Source of the DNA: Nothophaeocryptopus gaeumannii | Taxonomy: Eukaryota > Ascomycota > Dothideomycetes > Mycosphaerellales > Mycosphaerellaceae | Direction: 5' to 3' | Length of the DNA: 64,000 nucleotides | NCBI GenBank assembly: GCA_031771865.1 | Contig: JASISA010000009.1 | Span: forward strand, 1,736,001-1,800,000 | Part shown: piece by piece, positions 42,337-53,252 of the stretch | How positions within the stretch are numbered: position 1 is the first letter of the stretch | How the letters are laid out: each line of letters begins with the position of its first letter | Notes under the pieces: generated by a model | The model's database searches: none | What the model was told of the DNA's origin: nothing | The model's input: the letters and a program-made list of their open reading frames with translations, nothing else | Made by a program: the position numbers and the translations under genes

Positions 42337-43375
42337 TGAAACATCGAACATGACTTTCCCTACCACCGGAATCGGGAAGATGACAAAGGCGTTTAGGTGA
42401 CCCGGTGGCGATGAAGATCGTTCAGAGGATCGGTTGCAAGGGTGAGGCTGAAAGGGACATCAGAGATAGCCAGAGGAATATTCGCGTAAATACTACTGGC
42501 AAGGCAAGGCAAGGGGTATATGGGTCGATTCGATGCCGAGCAACTGTGATCTGGTTCTGTTTGATAGCAGGGTTGTGTGGGAGATGGAGAGAAATGAATT
42601 CGGGCGTGTTTGGGAAGGCGGAGGGATGTTATTCGTTTGATGAGTTTGGGAGTTTGAACGTTGAATGTGATGAGTTGCCTCCTTGAGCCAAGTCAGATGA
42701 TGTGCTCGTATCGTGTAGCCAAGTCGGCATTTGTTGCACGAGGATCCTCCTCGGGCCTGATGCTTCTTTCCTCTCGGTGAGGTGGAAGTGTACAACCAAT
42801 CCTTTTGTGTCTCCATTCCTCAGTCTTGGAGGTTGGACTAAGTTTCCGTCTCGATCATGACTCTCTTGCTCGGCCTGCCAAATTCGACGATATCATGCTC
42901 ACAGCCCTCGACTCTCAGCTTGCCCTCCTGCTGGACGCAACTATAGCAGACCTTCTCGATGCGATCTTGAATCGCACAAGACTCCGTACTGAACTTCGAT
43001 CCGACTTGTGCGTCAGTATCGGCGCTGGATATGAAGCATTGATTGCCACAGCCCAAATTCCTCTGATCGGCTTGCTTTGGCACATCCCATTTCCTGACTG
43101 TCATGCCACAAAGCAATTTCTCCCACAGGCTGCTCCTCGAATCCTGTTAAGTGCCAGAGATCGCGACTGTTCAGCTCCCGTAAGAAAGCAAGGGAGTAGA
43201 TAGCGGCTTGTTGACAATAAGGCTTGCACTTCTTCTAGTGTCTCCGATTTAGATCGCATTTCTTGTCGAATTGGTCATGGATGAATTTCTCAATTGCTTG
43301 GGACGCTTTTTGGCGCTGCTCTTCAAGCGCCTCTGGGCACTGTCAGCACTTCTTGTCTTTGAGTCTCACGAAATC
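42337..43375. other. Region with possible eroded coding sequence
   Basis: About 1 kb. See the preceding entry for protein-like fragments at 42337-42690. A minus-strand frame (42838-43116) rich in Cys has no family match. No intact gene can be supported. Confidence 0.35.
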
Positions 43376-43988
43376 TCATTTACCAAAGACCTTCTCAAGC
43401 TTCTCACTTTGTGGAGGAACAACGGAAACATCCATCCATACGGCACCACAGCTTCGGTTGACCAGATCGGCACCTAGGCCCTCAGACAACCTTGGCTTTC
43501 TCAGAAGATATGCAGCAACAAAGAGGTCACAGTCATCATCCCAAGTCGAAGAGTCGTCATTCAGCTGATTGATCCAGAGCTCCGCGAATCCAGCCAGAGA
43601 CTGATGACAGTCATACTGGTCTGATACGATGGCCAAGGCGAGGAGATCGTGCGCCGTTGGCTCCTGCATCTGATGAGGCTGGAGATGCATGATTCGTAAG
43701 AGCAGGGTCATCGGTTCAGGATCGTCATCCGGCAGCGGGATCTCGATAGAAGCGCTGGCGGCGAGGTGTTTACCTTCCTTGAAGTGCGGGCCAAGCATTG
43801 ACTTGAAGACAGTGGAGCCGAGGCGGAGAACGTGTGATGACACGGCATCTTGGTGATGCACCGACCTTAGCAAGTACACGTGCACGAGGGTGAATGTCTT
43901 ACAGATCGGCGCCTCGCACCTCAGCGCCGCAGACGATGGTGACATCTCCGTCGGGGTCGACGTCGACAGTGGTGGGAACTGCCGCCAT
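43376..43988 (-). CDS. BTB/POZ domain protein
   Basis: Exons are 43988-43903 and 43865-43376 with a very short 37-nt intron (GTAAGA...GCTAAG), giving 191 residues starting MAAVPTTVDVDPDGDVTIVCG. Without splicing the BTB start would be lost, and the phase fits exactly. The BTB core reads VSSHVLRLGSTVFKSMLGPHFKEG, then IEIPLPDDDPEPMTLLLRIMHLQ, the fungal single-BTB type. QEPTAHDLLALAIVSDQYDC and LAGFAELWI complete the fold. Such proteins dimerise and may bridge to cullin-3. No other domain follows. The short intron is the weak point; a reading without it would start at a different ATG. Confidence 0.7.
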
Positions 43989-44254
43989 GGTTTGTAGACG
44001 GTGGTTGTGTCGCGTGGGAAGGTAGGTGAAAGGTGTTGAAGATGAAATGGAAGCGGACTTGAAATGGATGGTGCCTGGATCGCGCTAAGCTTGCAGGGGT
44101 ACGCGTGCCTTCCTTGTGATGCAACGGTCTTGGCGATCACATGCAAGACTGTGGAAGGATCCATCAGCGCAGCCGAAGCAGCAACTTCTCCTTGTGTTCT
44201 CTCCAGTTGCCCAAGATGTTCGTGTTCTCATGACGTGAAAGCATTTGGGCACTT

Positions 44255-45343
44255 CTATTTCCTCTCGAGGGCCGCCTCCCCAGAATCCCATTTCCCCTCC
44301 ATCTCCTCAACACCCATCGCCGATGCCAAACCCCTCATCCAGTGCATTCCATCCTCCCAGGATCTGTCCTCATCGTCAATTCTGCAATAGCCCAACCATC
44401 TTTCACGATTGCCCTCTGGCCATTCATCCTCGTGAGCGGGCACAAACATCCTCACCCTCTTCAATCCCTTGACTTTTCTCAGAGCCGCAGTGACTCTCTT
44501 CATACCCTGCTGAACCTTCACTTCTGTTGGATTGTCATCGTGTAGGTAGTCGCGTTTAGAAAAGATGTTATTCAAGTTCGACATGTTTGTGGGTTGTCTG
44601 GTGGCGAGTGAGACGAAGTTGATGGGGTGGCTGTAGAGACAAGTGGTGAAATGTGGATTGCCTGTCACTTTTAGGCTTCCGAGTCGGGCGTCCGAGTGGA
44701 AATCTTCTGCGTGCAAGTAGTGGTAGTCCTCGGCGCCATGGTCGCAGGCGTTGTGTTCTTCATTCTTGGTGCGGATGTGTAGGTGCTTCAGGCAGGCCAG
44801 CTTGGAGATGAGAGCATCAGAGATGGTAACCCAGCTTAAATCACCAGGGATGGTGAGCGCTAGCTTCTCGATGTTGAAGTCAGGGTAGAGGTGCGTTGGC
44901 AGTGTAAGCCGATGGACGGACCTTGGGTCGATATTCTCAAGAAGTCGATCCCAGCGGATGTCGAACGGGTCAGGCAGCGGGAGTTGCAGGTCGAGGGGTT
45001 TGAGCTGTTGCCGCCGAGATGCCAAAATGCAGAAGCCCAGCTCACTGTCCATCTACCATGTGTTGTAATCCCCCAGTGTTCTGTCAGGTTAAAGGGGGCG
45101 TTGAAACCGAAGGAAGTCCCTGTGAGGGTATGCCACTGCTATAACCCATTTGTCTTTCGTGAATGCCGTTTCATCAATCTTGCTCTCGTTGACTTGACAG
45201 AAGCCAGGCTCTCTCACTTCATGAGTGTAAGTGAGCCTCGAAGCATGATCTAGCTTCGCGAGGGCCGAGAAGAAAGCTTCGTACGTTCTCGGCATGGTCG
45301 TTGTCGGTCCATATCTCAGTTCTTCGTATGCATCTGGTATCAT
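44255..45343 (-). CDS. Hypothetical protein
   Basis: Exons are 45343-45108 and 45044-44255 with a 63-nt intron (GTTTCA...GGACAG), giving 341 residues starting MIPDAYEELRYGPTTTMPRTYEAFF. The join reads HRDFLRELGFCILA. I do not recognise a domain. The middle contains leucine-spaced segments (VHRLTLPTHLYPDFNIEKLALTIPGDLSW and ACLKHLHIRTK), reminiscent of the region behind the F-box in fungal F-box-like proteins. The C-terminus has KVKGLKRVRMFVPAHEDEWPEG and a Trp/Asp-rich tail. The donor GTTTCA is unusual, so the intron is provisional. It is divergent from the BTB gene only by distance and shows no functional link. Confidence 0.55.
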
Positions 45344-46068
45344 GATAATTGAGTAGGAGTCCAGCAGAGGCCAGGGTCGAACGTTAACCTATACGACTTC
45401 ACCGCCGAAGAAGAGACCATACGCGTTTCGCTCAAATGTCCGATCGATTTGCGCAGAATCACGACGTCCTCAACCGCATCTCGAAAGACCGGCTTGTTGC
45501 GGAATTTCCAGACCTCCTTTGAGGTTCGTAGGGTGGATGTACAATCGTTTGAAACGGTCCTTGAGAATCCTCAAGCTCGCAGCTGCAAGCTGCCTGCAGC
45601 TTACTCGAAGGCTCAGCAAGTCGGACACGGCAAATGTCTCGCATTCTGCAATGTGATCGATGAGTTCAGTCGGTAGGTTCAGCAGATGCTTCGGCGTGTC
45701 CCTCTTGGTCGTCTCAGTTCAAGTATTGGCGGATGTTCTGATGAGTAAGCTGCACAGCCATCTTCCTTGGAGCCATTACGATCGATGGGCAGCAATCATT
45801 TACCCACCCAGATGCTTCTCACAATTGTGTAGAATATGCCAGGGCGGCTTCTTTCAACTTCTGGATGGCATTACTGTACGTGATGATTTACTTGGCACCT
45901 GACTTTCCATTTCAGCCGTCACAAATTACTCCAAAAACGCCCGGTTCCGATTCCCTTTTGACCTGTTCCCATAAGGAGTGCTTCCATTCCAGACTCGTGA
46001 GTTATCCAAATCACCATCAGCACCATCGCAATGCCTGCTATACAAATATCTTTCCAAGTTCCCGTCTT
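45344..46068. other. Intergenic region
   Basis: About 720 bases. Short open frames only. No gene, RNA or repeat can be supported. Confidence 0.4.
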
Positions 46069-46935
46069 TTACCAAAGACCTGCCACGCCAGTGAACCAGC
46101 TGAAGCTTAGGACCGTCACGCCTGCCATGGCGAAGAGTGCCCACAAGGTCTGTCTCTCCGACAAGCTGAGTGCGCCATTGCAGGTGGCACAAACGTAGTC
46201 CGCGATGGGAGTGTAGGCTTGCGGCGAGTACATCCCGAAAGTGAACTGGTCGTAGGTCCCAAGATAACCTGCCTGTGGAGTCGCGCTGGCATCCTTTGCC
46301 GCATCGTGAATGATAAGGGTGTACGTCTCGGTCAAGAGAGGGACCGTGGCGCTGGCCTGGAACGCGCCGGTGTCCCAGGTCAAGTGTTGGGTGGGGCCGG
46401 TGATAGATTGATTCATGGCGATGGTGTACGTCTCCTGGTTCAAGCTGCAAGACGCGAGGATGTCGACGGCGGAAGGTGTGACCGAGAGCGAGGTGTAATT
46501 CCAGGCGAAGGTAATGTAATCCTTGATCTTGTAGTATGATGTGGACTGCGCATTGGGTGTGATCATGGAGACACCACCTGCCGGTAGCCGTGCATCGAAT
46601 GTTTTGGTCGATGTGCCTTTCGCGCTGTTCTTGCCAGTCGACGTTCCTGTCTCCTTTGCAGTGCCTGAGCTCTTATCTCCACTGCGAGTGTTGTCCGCAT
46701 CTCCGGACGAGGATGCATCGCTTTTATCTGCGTTTGCCGTTGATTTGGCTGAGCTCTCTGTCGTAGCGGTGTTGCCCTGCGTACCGCTGAACGACAGATC
46801 ATAGGAAGTGGAAGCATCGTCCTGTCGCCGAAGCAATGCTGCTACATCGTGCTGCAGGCCGTGGATCGGGTCCCATACCGAGGCGCAGGTGGAGGAGATG
46901 AGGAGGATTGTGGCCAGGAGCTCGGTCGGCCTCAT
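46069..46935 (-). CDS. Ser/Thr-rich membrane-anchored surface protein (DUF7137-like)
   Basis: This is an intronless 288-residue protein. The N-terminus MRPTELLATILLISSTCAS is a signal peptide. Residues about 40-110 are a Ser/Thr/Ala/Lys-rich linker, probably O-glycosylated. A compact domain follows: YYKIKDYITFAWNYTSLSV, SAVDILASCSLN, QHLTWDTGAF and TYTLIIHD, with a beta-sandwich feel. ADYVCATCNGALSLSERQTL carries a CxxC and precedes a C-terminal hydrophobic segment (WALFAMAGVTVLSFSWF). The layout matches a family of ascomycete secretory-pathway proteins that I believe is called DUF7137; the name is from memory. A wall or plasma-membrane location is inferred. Confidence 0.75.
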   Translation of the reverse strand: MRPTELLATILLISSTCASVWDPIHGLQHDVAALLRRQDDASTSYDLSFSGTQGNTATTESSAKSTANADKSDASSSGDADNTRSGDKSSGTAKETGTSTGKNSAKGTSTKTFDARLPAGGVSMITPNAQSTSYYKIKDYITFAWNYTSLSVTPSAVDILASCSLNQETYTIAMNQSITGPTQHLTWDTGAFQASATVPLLTETYTLIIHDAAKDASATPQAGYLGTYDQFTFGMYSPQAYTPIADYVCATCNGALSLSERQTLWALFAMAGVTVLSFSWFTGVAGLW

Positions 46936-48038
46936 GTTGATGTTATTAAAATATCGATATGCTCAGAAGCTGGTGTATTTGTATGTCTACTCTAACGTAG
47001 TGCTGCGATAAATATGGTGATATCGCAATATCTGGTGTTGGTGCAATCGAATGGGCGCCGAAGGAGTCGTCTTAGTCGTGCCTGCAGAATCGGTTGCGCG
47101 TCCCTCGTACCTCCCGGATCTGGATCTCGACGGCGGAAGCTGGGTCGGTCTTGTCTTCGCTTGATACTGCTGAACGAGCGACTGCCTTTCGTGCCACGAG
47201 TGACGATATTGGCGATATGAAGCGAATGTGGTTGTTGTGTATGGGTGTGTGGTGGTATCGAGAGAAGCAGAATCTCCCTGGTGGTCTGTCTCAGCACGCT
47301 AGGAGGAGAGGCGCTGCGGGCGAAGACGCTAACATCCTGGCTGAACGCCTATTTTGGGACAGCACAGGGTTGCTATGGTGGCAACGCCGAGCAACCCTAT
47401 TCTGGCACGTCTCGTGTCGAATACACACCGATTCACTTCTTCTCTTCGTCATTGATATTCTTTTCCTCCTATGGAACTTCAATTGCGAGACGTTTGCTGC
47501 GTACAATCATGTCTGAAGCGTTGATTGTACCTGGCCTTGGCGTCCATAATTTAGAACCTGCATCGGGTTCGAGAAGATCGGCCCTACTCAAGACTGCATA
47601 TCCTGGTCAGTCTTGAGATCGAGCACAACTCATGTGAAGACTGAAGAGCAGTTCTTCTACCCCCAGTAGTATTTGACATGGACATGGCAAGTATGCTTTC
47701 AGGAATAAGGCAGAGTCCTGCATTGCGTACCCGGGCGAACGCGAGAATCTATAAGGTACTCACCTCATCGCAGCAGTCGAGGAAAGGAGCTGGCCTTCAG
47801 TCGTTCAACTACTCTGCTGGTTTCTATTTCTTCAAAGCTTCTTCCCATGTACAGCAAAGACACTGACCTGACCGTGCAATGCGATGGATGATCCTCGCGA
47901 TGTTGCATCCACTTGAGCAGGAACAATGTCTGCGTGAGAAGGGCAGCAAACACGCGGCAAAGGTCCTTTGAAAGCATAAAACGAGATATGTTGCCCGGCT
48001 TTCGACGAAGCTGCTAAATACCGCTTTTTGCCCAGAGA
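46936..48038. other. Long intergenic region
   Basis: About 1.1 kb between the surface-protein gene and the F-box pseudogene, transcribed apart. Open frames such as 47094-47516 have no domain. Nothing else can be supported. Confidence 0.4.
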
Positions 48039-49163
48039 GTGGTCGAGCAGGACAAGCAGACAGGCTATTTGGTCTTGCCGGTAGAGCTACAGGAGCAGAT
48101 AGCTGGATACTTGGATCTCACAGATCTGCTCGCTTCCCGCCTTGCGTGCGAAGAGTTGGCAGCAGTCGGTGTCAAGCCGCCTCAGCCTTGCTGCAAACGA
48201 CTGTACTTCCATCAAAGTCGACTGTCCCGTGTTCTGGAATTTCTGAAGTCCACGCTCTGCCGGATCACCATCGAAGAAGTCGTACTTGTGGCTACAACCT
48301 GGGACAATAACCGCCAGGACCAGAACCGGCACCCTTGGTCTTTACAAGAAGAGACAAACGAGACGTCTCTATCACGTACTTACCAGGAGGCGATCTCAAA
48401 CCGGGACACACGGCTTGCCAAAACTTATGAGGAACTCTTTGCTGGAGTACAAAAGCTCGTGAAGGCCAAAACTCTCATCCTTGACCAAGATATATTCGAA
48501 TGGGGACTGTGCCATCCTAAGCCGGAAGCGATGGCCGAGCTTGCGAACGAGGACGACATCTGGGACATTTTTGACCAGGGCCATCACGAAGTGCCAGAGG
48601 AGCCAGAGCTGGACTTGTACCGCCTATGGTGGACAGACCTAGAGTTCATGTTTGGTATCCTTGCCACCCATGAAAGAAAATTCGCCAAAGCGGTGGTCGA
48701 TCTCAGTTGCGACTACGTAGAGTGTCGTGTAATCAGGCGGAACTGGCTTTCACGACAACCCAGATACCTCTTGCCCGGCTCAGAAGCAGAACAGCTTTAC
48801 ATCGGCCGCAACGTCGAAAGCCTCACGATCACGATCCCAGGCGCAGAGCTTTCCGATCATGTGATGATACAGATCCTCTCTACAATGCTAACGCTCAAAA
48901 GTCTGAACATCATGTTCACGGCAGACTCCAGCACAGATTGGGTGCATTATGTCCCATTCGAATAGTACCCATGCTTCAAGGCACCGCATCTTGGTGTGAG
49001 TCACCTCGAGCGCTTCTCCATCAGCGGAGACGATTGTGGGCCCAGCTGTGTCTACTCTGGAGATATGATCAGAATTCTTCGCAGGTTCCGCCCGTCATTG
49101 AAGACTGTCATCCTTCGCGATGTCATGTTTGTCAACAATCATCCGCAGCCCAGGAGAGGGTGA
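48039..49163 (+). pseudogene. F-box protein gene with a premature stop
   Basis: An F-box is at the beginning of the frame: TGYLVLPVELQEQIAGYLDLTDLLASRLACEELAA. It is followed by a long alpha/beta region typical of fungal F-box proteins (RITIEEVVLVATTWDNN, ESLTITIPGAELSDHVMIQIL). The frame meets TAG at 48963-48965 but continues sensibly in the same frame to TGA at 49161 (HLGVSHLERFSISGDDCGP, RPSLKTVILRDVMFV), so this looks like a nonsense mutation. No ATG lies at the 5' end; an upstream exon ending at a CCCAG near 48034 is possible but not found. A 41-nt splice across the stop (GTGCAT...TTCAAG) is conceivable but poor. When intact it would select substrates for an SCF ubiquitin ligase. Confidence 0.6.
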
Positions 49164-49760
49164 AATTGGGCACGGGAGAGGTTCTTAGATGCATGCAGCA
49201 ATCGCCAATACTGCGGGACTATGAGCTATCCATATTAGCCAACTGTTGGCAGTATGAGCTCATTGGTGGCGATACAGTGTCTTCAAATGGGATCCGTGAG
49301 CTTGCGTCTGCGAACGAGTTGAACGTTCAGATAAGCGTGTCTCAGCAAGCACCTTTTCGCGAGCGGTGGGACTTTGCTGAGGATTCGAGGAGATCAGATA
49401 GCATAATCTAACATCGCAAGCGCGGAATTGAGGCAGCCTACAAATGTAGAGCAAATGCCTTCCTTGGGCATGTAAGAGACATCAGTGCTCTTAATCCCTG
49501 TCATCCGGTGGATCTCTTTCCCCGAAGCCCGATGCTTGACTTGCACTTTCCTTCTTTCCTTTCCCGAGACTTCTACTTCCCTCATCGCCTTCGACTCTCC
49601 CACTGCTTGAACAGTCACAGTGAGACGTTTGGATTCATTTCACAGCCTTTCAAGTGACTCCACGATGGCGGACATACATTGAGCTGGCTGGCTTTCCGGA
49701 CAACGAGAGTAGGCCACAACACAACTCGTTTGCGATGAAGCGGCACACCACTAGATTAAA
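49164..49760. other. Intergenic region
   Basis: About 600 bases before the Asteroid gene, perhaps including the end of the broken F-box gene. No other gene is seen. Confidence 0.4.
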
Positions 49761-51476
49761 ATGGGCATCCAACGATTTGGTCTCCGCATGAGAGAATATG
49801 CAACACGTTTTACACTTGGAAGTACAGATTCGAGAAAAGGTCATTCGATCGCCATACTTGATGGGCCTGGACTCGCTCACTACATCTACTATGGACTCTG
49901 CGATCATGCCAGCTCATCGATCACCTACCTGGATATTGCCAATGCGACCATTGATTGGCTCAAGAAGCTGCAGAACTATGGCTTCAGGATCGATTCAATC
50001 CTCTTCGACGGAGCCCTTCCGCCGTCGAAGAAAGACGTCCGCATCGATAGGCTGCAGAGCTATATTGCCCGACTGCAAGCCTTCAAGCAATCGTCAGGGA
50101 CCAGCTTGTCGGCAATCGATGGACCTACGAGAAACAGCCTGCCTCCGCCGCCGTTCCTAGTCTTCGCCGTCGTCGAAGAATTGCTGCGTAACGAGGATTT
50201 CAAAGACTTGACTTTCATGGTCCCCGGTGAAGCAGACCCATACTGCATTGCAGCCGCTCAAGCTTTGCCGATTGATGCAGGTGTTACGGTCACCATCTGC
50301 TCTGACGACGCAGACCTGCTCGTATACGGCGTGAGAGAGCACACGCGAATCGTACCTTTCCGAGATCTTTCCGAGACCAAGACCGAGTCAGGTGAGCTGC
50401 TCCAAGGTGAGGCCTACCTTTCTTCTGAAATCGTCAGGCGTTTCAACCGTGCTATCACGGATCTCGTCAAGCCCGCCTTCTTCATGTCCCAGGATCTCCA
50501 TTGCAGTCTGCAGAAGGCCTTCAAGATGGTAGCCACATCTGACCCGGGCAGATCCAAAGACTTCATGCAATTCGCAAAATCGTTCGAAACGGACGAAGAG
50601 ATTCGGCAGCTCGCGCAGATTCGAGCGAACCCCGAAATGAAGGATGCCTTCGCTTGTCGCGACTCAAGAGTATCCGAGCTCGTATATCAGGTGCAGCATG
50701 GCAGCGAAGATGACGAAGTCTTGAGGATGTACCTGCCTTTCCTCACAGATGACCCTTCAAGAAGTACAACCTGGAGTGTTGCCATGCACGTTCGCTTGCT
50801 GGCTTACAGCATCCTGTTGCAGAGCCATAACGGTGATGCAAGTCTCCAGGAGTATCGACGCAGTGGCGGAAGAATCGCGTCTTCTCTGGTCGAGCCCCTC
50901 TCGGAGAAGGAGACGACACCTGCGCTCAGGAAATTGGGGGTGGACGTCGCGTCAGCACCAGACGAACTCCAGTCGAAGAGAGGCGACGACTGGCGATGCT
51001 TGTGTTTGCGTCTTCTGCTCCGACATATCCAGAGTGAAGGCCAACCCATGCCGGCACTGGATGATCTGGTCCAGGTTGTCATGAACAGAGAACCCCGAAA
51101 GTGGCATCTGGTTCATCTCTCTGCACAACATCAAGCTGCGTACTATTCACTTCGGATCCTCAGACAGTGCCTAGCGCATGCAGTCTCGCAGAAGTTGCCG
51201 GCCTCCCCAGAAGAACCTATAGCGGCCATCCATGGCTGTTTGACCGGTCTGCCTCGAATCGCCACCTTCTTCGATGGCCATGCCGGAGTGGATAGGAGGG
51301 CCGAGCAGCAAATGTGGCACACAGTCTGTCACGACTTGCTATCATCTTTCGAAGCAGAGAAGGCAGATGGTGGCGAGACGCAAAGGAAGTCACGCAAGAA
51401 GCGTAAGAAGAGGCAACGGAGCTCGACGGAAAGGCCTGCGCTTGGAAAGAACCCTTTTGCTATGCTTGTGGATTGA
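49761..51476 (+). CDS. Asteroid-domain, XPG/PIN-like protein
   Basis: This is an intronless 571-residue protein starting MGIQRFGLRMREYATRF, the usual N-terminus of the XPG/Asteroid group. A PIN/XPG-like nuclease fold covers about residues 1-260. SIAILDGPGLAHYIYYGL contributes the first acidic residue, DSILFDGALPPSKKDVR the second, PGEADPYCIAAAQAL the EAD triplet and ICSDDADLLVYG the last pair, so the metal-binding acidic residues seem kept. The C-terminal half is helical without clear motifs. The end is strongly basic (RKSRKKRKKRQR) and should act as a nuclear localisation signal. Fission yeast Ast1 and fly Asteroid are relatives. Nuclease activity is suggested by residues and not proven for the family. 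Confidence 0.85.
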   Translation: MGIQRFGLRMREYATRFTLGSTDSRKGHSIAILDGPGLAHYIYYGLCDHASSSITYLDIANATIDWLKKLQNYGFRIDSILFDGALPPSKKDVRIDRLQSYIARLQAFKQSSGTSLSAIDGPTRNSLPPPPFLVFAVVEELLRNEDFKDLTFMVPGEADPYCIAAAQALPIDAGVTVTICSDDADLLVYGVREHTRIVPFRDLSETKTESGELLQGEAYLSSEIVRRFNRAITDLVKPAFFMSQDLHCSLQKAFKMVATSDPGRSKDFMQFAKSFETDEEIRQLAQIRANPEMKDAFACRDSRVSELVYQVQHGSEDDEVLRMYLPFLTDDPSRSTTWSVAMHVRLLAYSILLQSHNGDASLQEYRRSGGRIASSLVEPLSEKETTPALRKLGVDVASAPDELQSKRGDDWRCLCLRLLLRHIQSEGQPMPALDDLVQVVMNREPRKWHLVHLSAQHQAAYYSLRILRQCLAHAVSQKLPASPEEPIAAIHGCLTGLPRIATFFDGHAGVDRRAEQQMWHTVCHDLLSSFEAEKADGGETQRKSRKKRKKRQRSSTERPALGKNPFAMLVD

Positions 51477-52764
51477 GGGCTGTGGCCCGAGTTGGCTGGA
51501 CTTGGACATGTACAAACGATCCGGAAGCCGGTTTGATCAGTACAGATTCTCTGCTATAGTCTCTCCGGAGCCAGCCACTGATATAGTATTGAATAGCACA
51601 ACAGCAGGATAATCAGTGTAAATCTTTGAACGGCGTCGAATGACCGGCCCTTCGGCAGGAAAAGTGAGGTAGTCTTCCAGAATTGAGCCTGTAATGAGGC
51701 ATTTCTTGTGGGTTAGTAGCTGCACCGGAGATCAGGCTACTTGAGAACATATCTCGCGCATGTGTTCGGGCAGCGATGGTGTTGTACAAGAAGCATAAGC
51801 GACTGTGAGGTGCGAGGCAGCTGCAGGGGTGGGCGGACTGCCTTGCTCCTGCTCCTGCAAGCGGGACACGCGCGGAAGGTGCAGTGCAGCTGGTAGCTAC
51901 GCCGGCATCAGTTGAGCGTGTCTGCACGTGCGCCAGAACGATCATGCCAGCAATGAGGCCGTGGTGAGTAATGACGAAATGATAATGTGCAGCTGGCACG
52001 CGTTGGGTTGGCTAGGGGAAGTGCGGATGGGAAGTTGGAAGGTCGCGCCTTCCGTTTGTTGTGATGGGTGGTCTGTGCCGGCTTTCCAGCTCACCACCGC
52101 GGGCCCCTCATGATGCAATGTACGCGTTCTCAAGTCTACGCCCTGATTTCTCCAGGTCAACTCGTCGCCCACACTGTTCTTCGCTGTGAGCTCTCATACA
52201 ATTCCTCACCGCAGCGCTCAAAGGCCTTTTGGTGAGTATCCGTCCCCAAGCCTGGAGTGACACCCTGGCAAACCCGCCGATGCACTTGCAATGGCCACCA
52301 CGCTTCGGAACACGCGATTTGGACGCTTCTACCGCATCCGACGTGTTGTTTTGAGGCGCGTCATGCCTTTGTCACCGAATTGCGACCAAACATCGACAGC
52401 TCGTTGATGTTCTCATTCATCGATCAACTGTTTATCAACTAACACTCCATCACCACAGACATCAGAACCACCCGCACACATCAACCACTTCGAAAAACCG
52501 TCTCAGTAAGTCTATCCTCATCACTTCACGTCGTCACTGGGCCTCGCGCGTCACTTCGGTTGTGGTGTTGTTGCGACCGCGCAGCTGGCAGCTGGCACGC
52601 TTTCACCAGCAACAGCCCAGCGACGACACGCGCAATCATCAGTCCCAAGTCGCGCAACGTCAGCGCTGCCTCACGTACAGTCGTGTCACTGCCCACGTCT
52701 CGTTTCTGATTCCCGCGATCACGCGCTGACTTCCTACCAGCCAAAACACAACACAACCGTCAAC
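51477..52764. other. Long upstream region of NHP6 with a 5' leader intron
   Basis: About 1.3 kb. The right end contains the probable NHP6 leader with an intron at 52506-52740. The remainder shows no gene, RNA or repeat that I can support. Confidence 0.45.
52506..52740 (+). other. Probable 5' untranslated intron of NHP6
   Basis: The donor GTAAGT follows an A/C-rich leader ending CGTCTCA; the acceptor CTACCAG ends at 52740, with branch GCTGAC, 24 bases before the NHP6 ATG. At 235 nt it is several times longer than the coding introns nearby. I checked it for snoRNA boxes and saw none. Confidence 0.6.
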
Positions 52765-53252
52765 ATGCCTAAGGAGAAGACTACCACCCGCGGCTCCAAG
52801 AAGACCGCGGACAAGTCCGCTGGCGGCAAGAAGAAAAAGGGTGAGTCAATCGGCTGCTAATCACTCGTGCAATCGCGTTGCTGACTTCATTCCAGACCCC
52901 AACATGCCAAAGCGTGGTCTTTCCGCATACATGTTCTTCGCCAACGAACAGCGTGACAAGGTTCGCGATGACAACCCAGGCATCAAGTTCGGTGAGTTCT
53001 TCGCGATTGTCGACGCGCCTTTTGTGGCTACTAACGCGTCCTTCAGGCGAGGTTGGCAAGATCCTCGGTGAGAAGTGGAAGGCCCTCAACGACAAGCAGA
53101 AGACCCCATACGAGGCCAAGGCTGCTGCGGACAAGAAGCGATATGAGGAGGAGAAGGCCGCCTACACCGCCGTGAGTGACTTCATCGATTTTGCTTGAGA
53201 TTATGACTGACATGTGCTGCAGGGTGGCGATGATGACGAGGACGAGGACTAA
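52765..53252 (+). CDS. NHP6: NHP6-type HMG-box chromatin protein
   Basis: This is a four-exon gene: 52765-52840, 52896-52991, 53047-53171 and 53223-53252; all introns (55, 55 and 51 nt) are GT-AG and in phase, giving 108 residues. A basic tail (MPKEKTTTRGSKKTADKSAGGKKKK) precedes one HMG box: DPNMPKRGLSAYMFFANEQR, IKFGEVGKILGEKWKALNDKQ and KTPYEAKAAADKKRYEEEK. An acidic end GGDDDEDED closes the protein. It bends DNA without sequence preference and works with FACT on nucleosomes and in transcription by RNA polymerases II and III. The acidic tail is a filamentous-fungal feature absent from budding yeast Nhp6. It is abundant in all family members, consistent with the intron-bearing leader. Confidence 0.95.

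Noticed and set aside
42838..43116. Cys-rich minus-strand frame of about 90 codons
   Set aside because: No signal peptide or family; the cysteine count alone is not enough.
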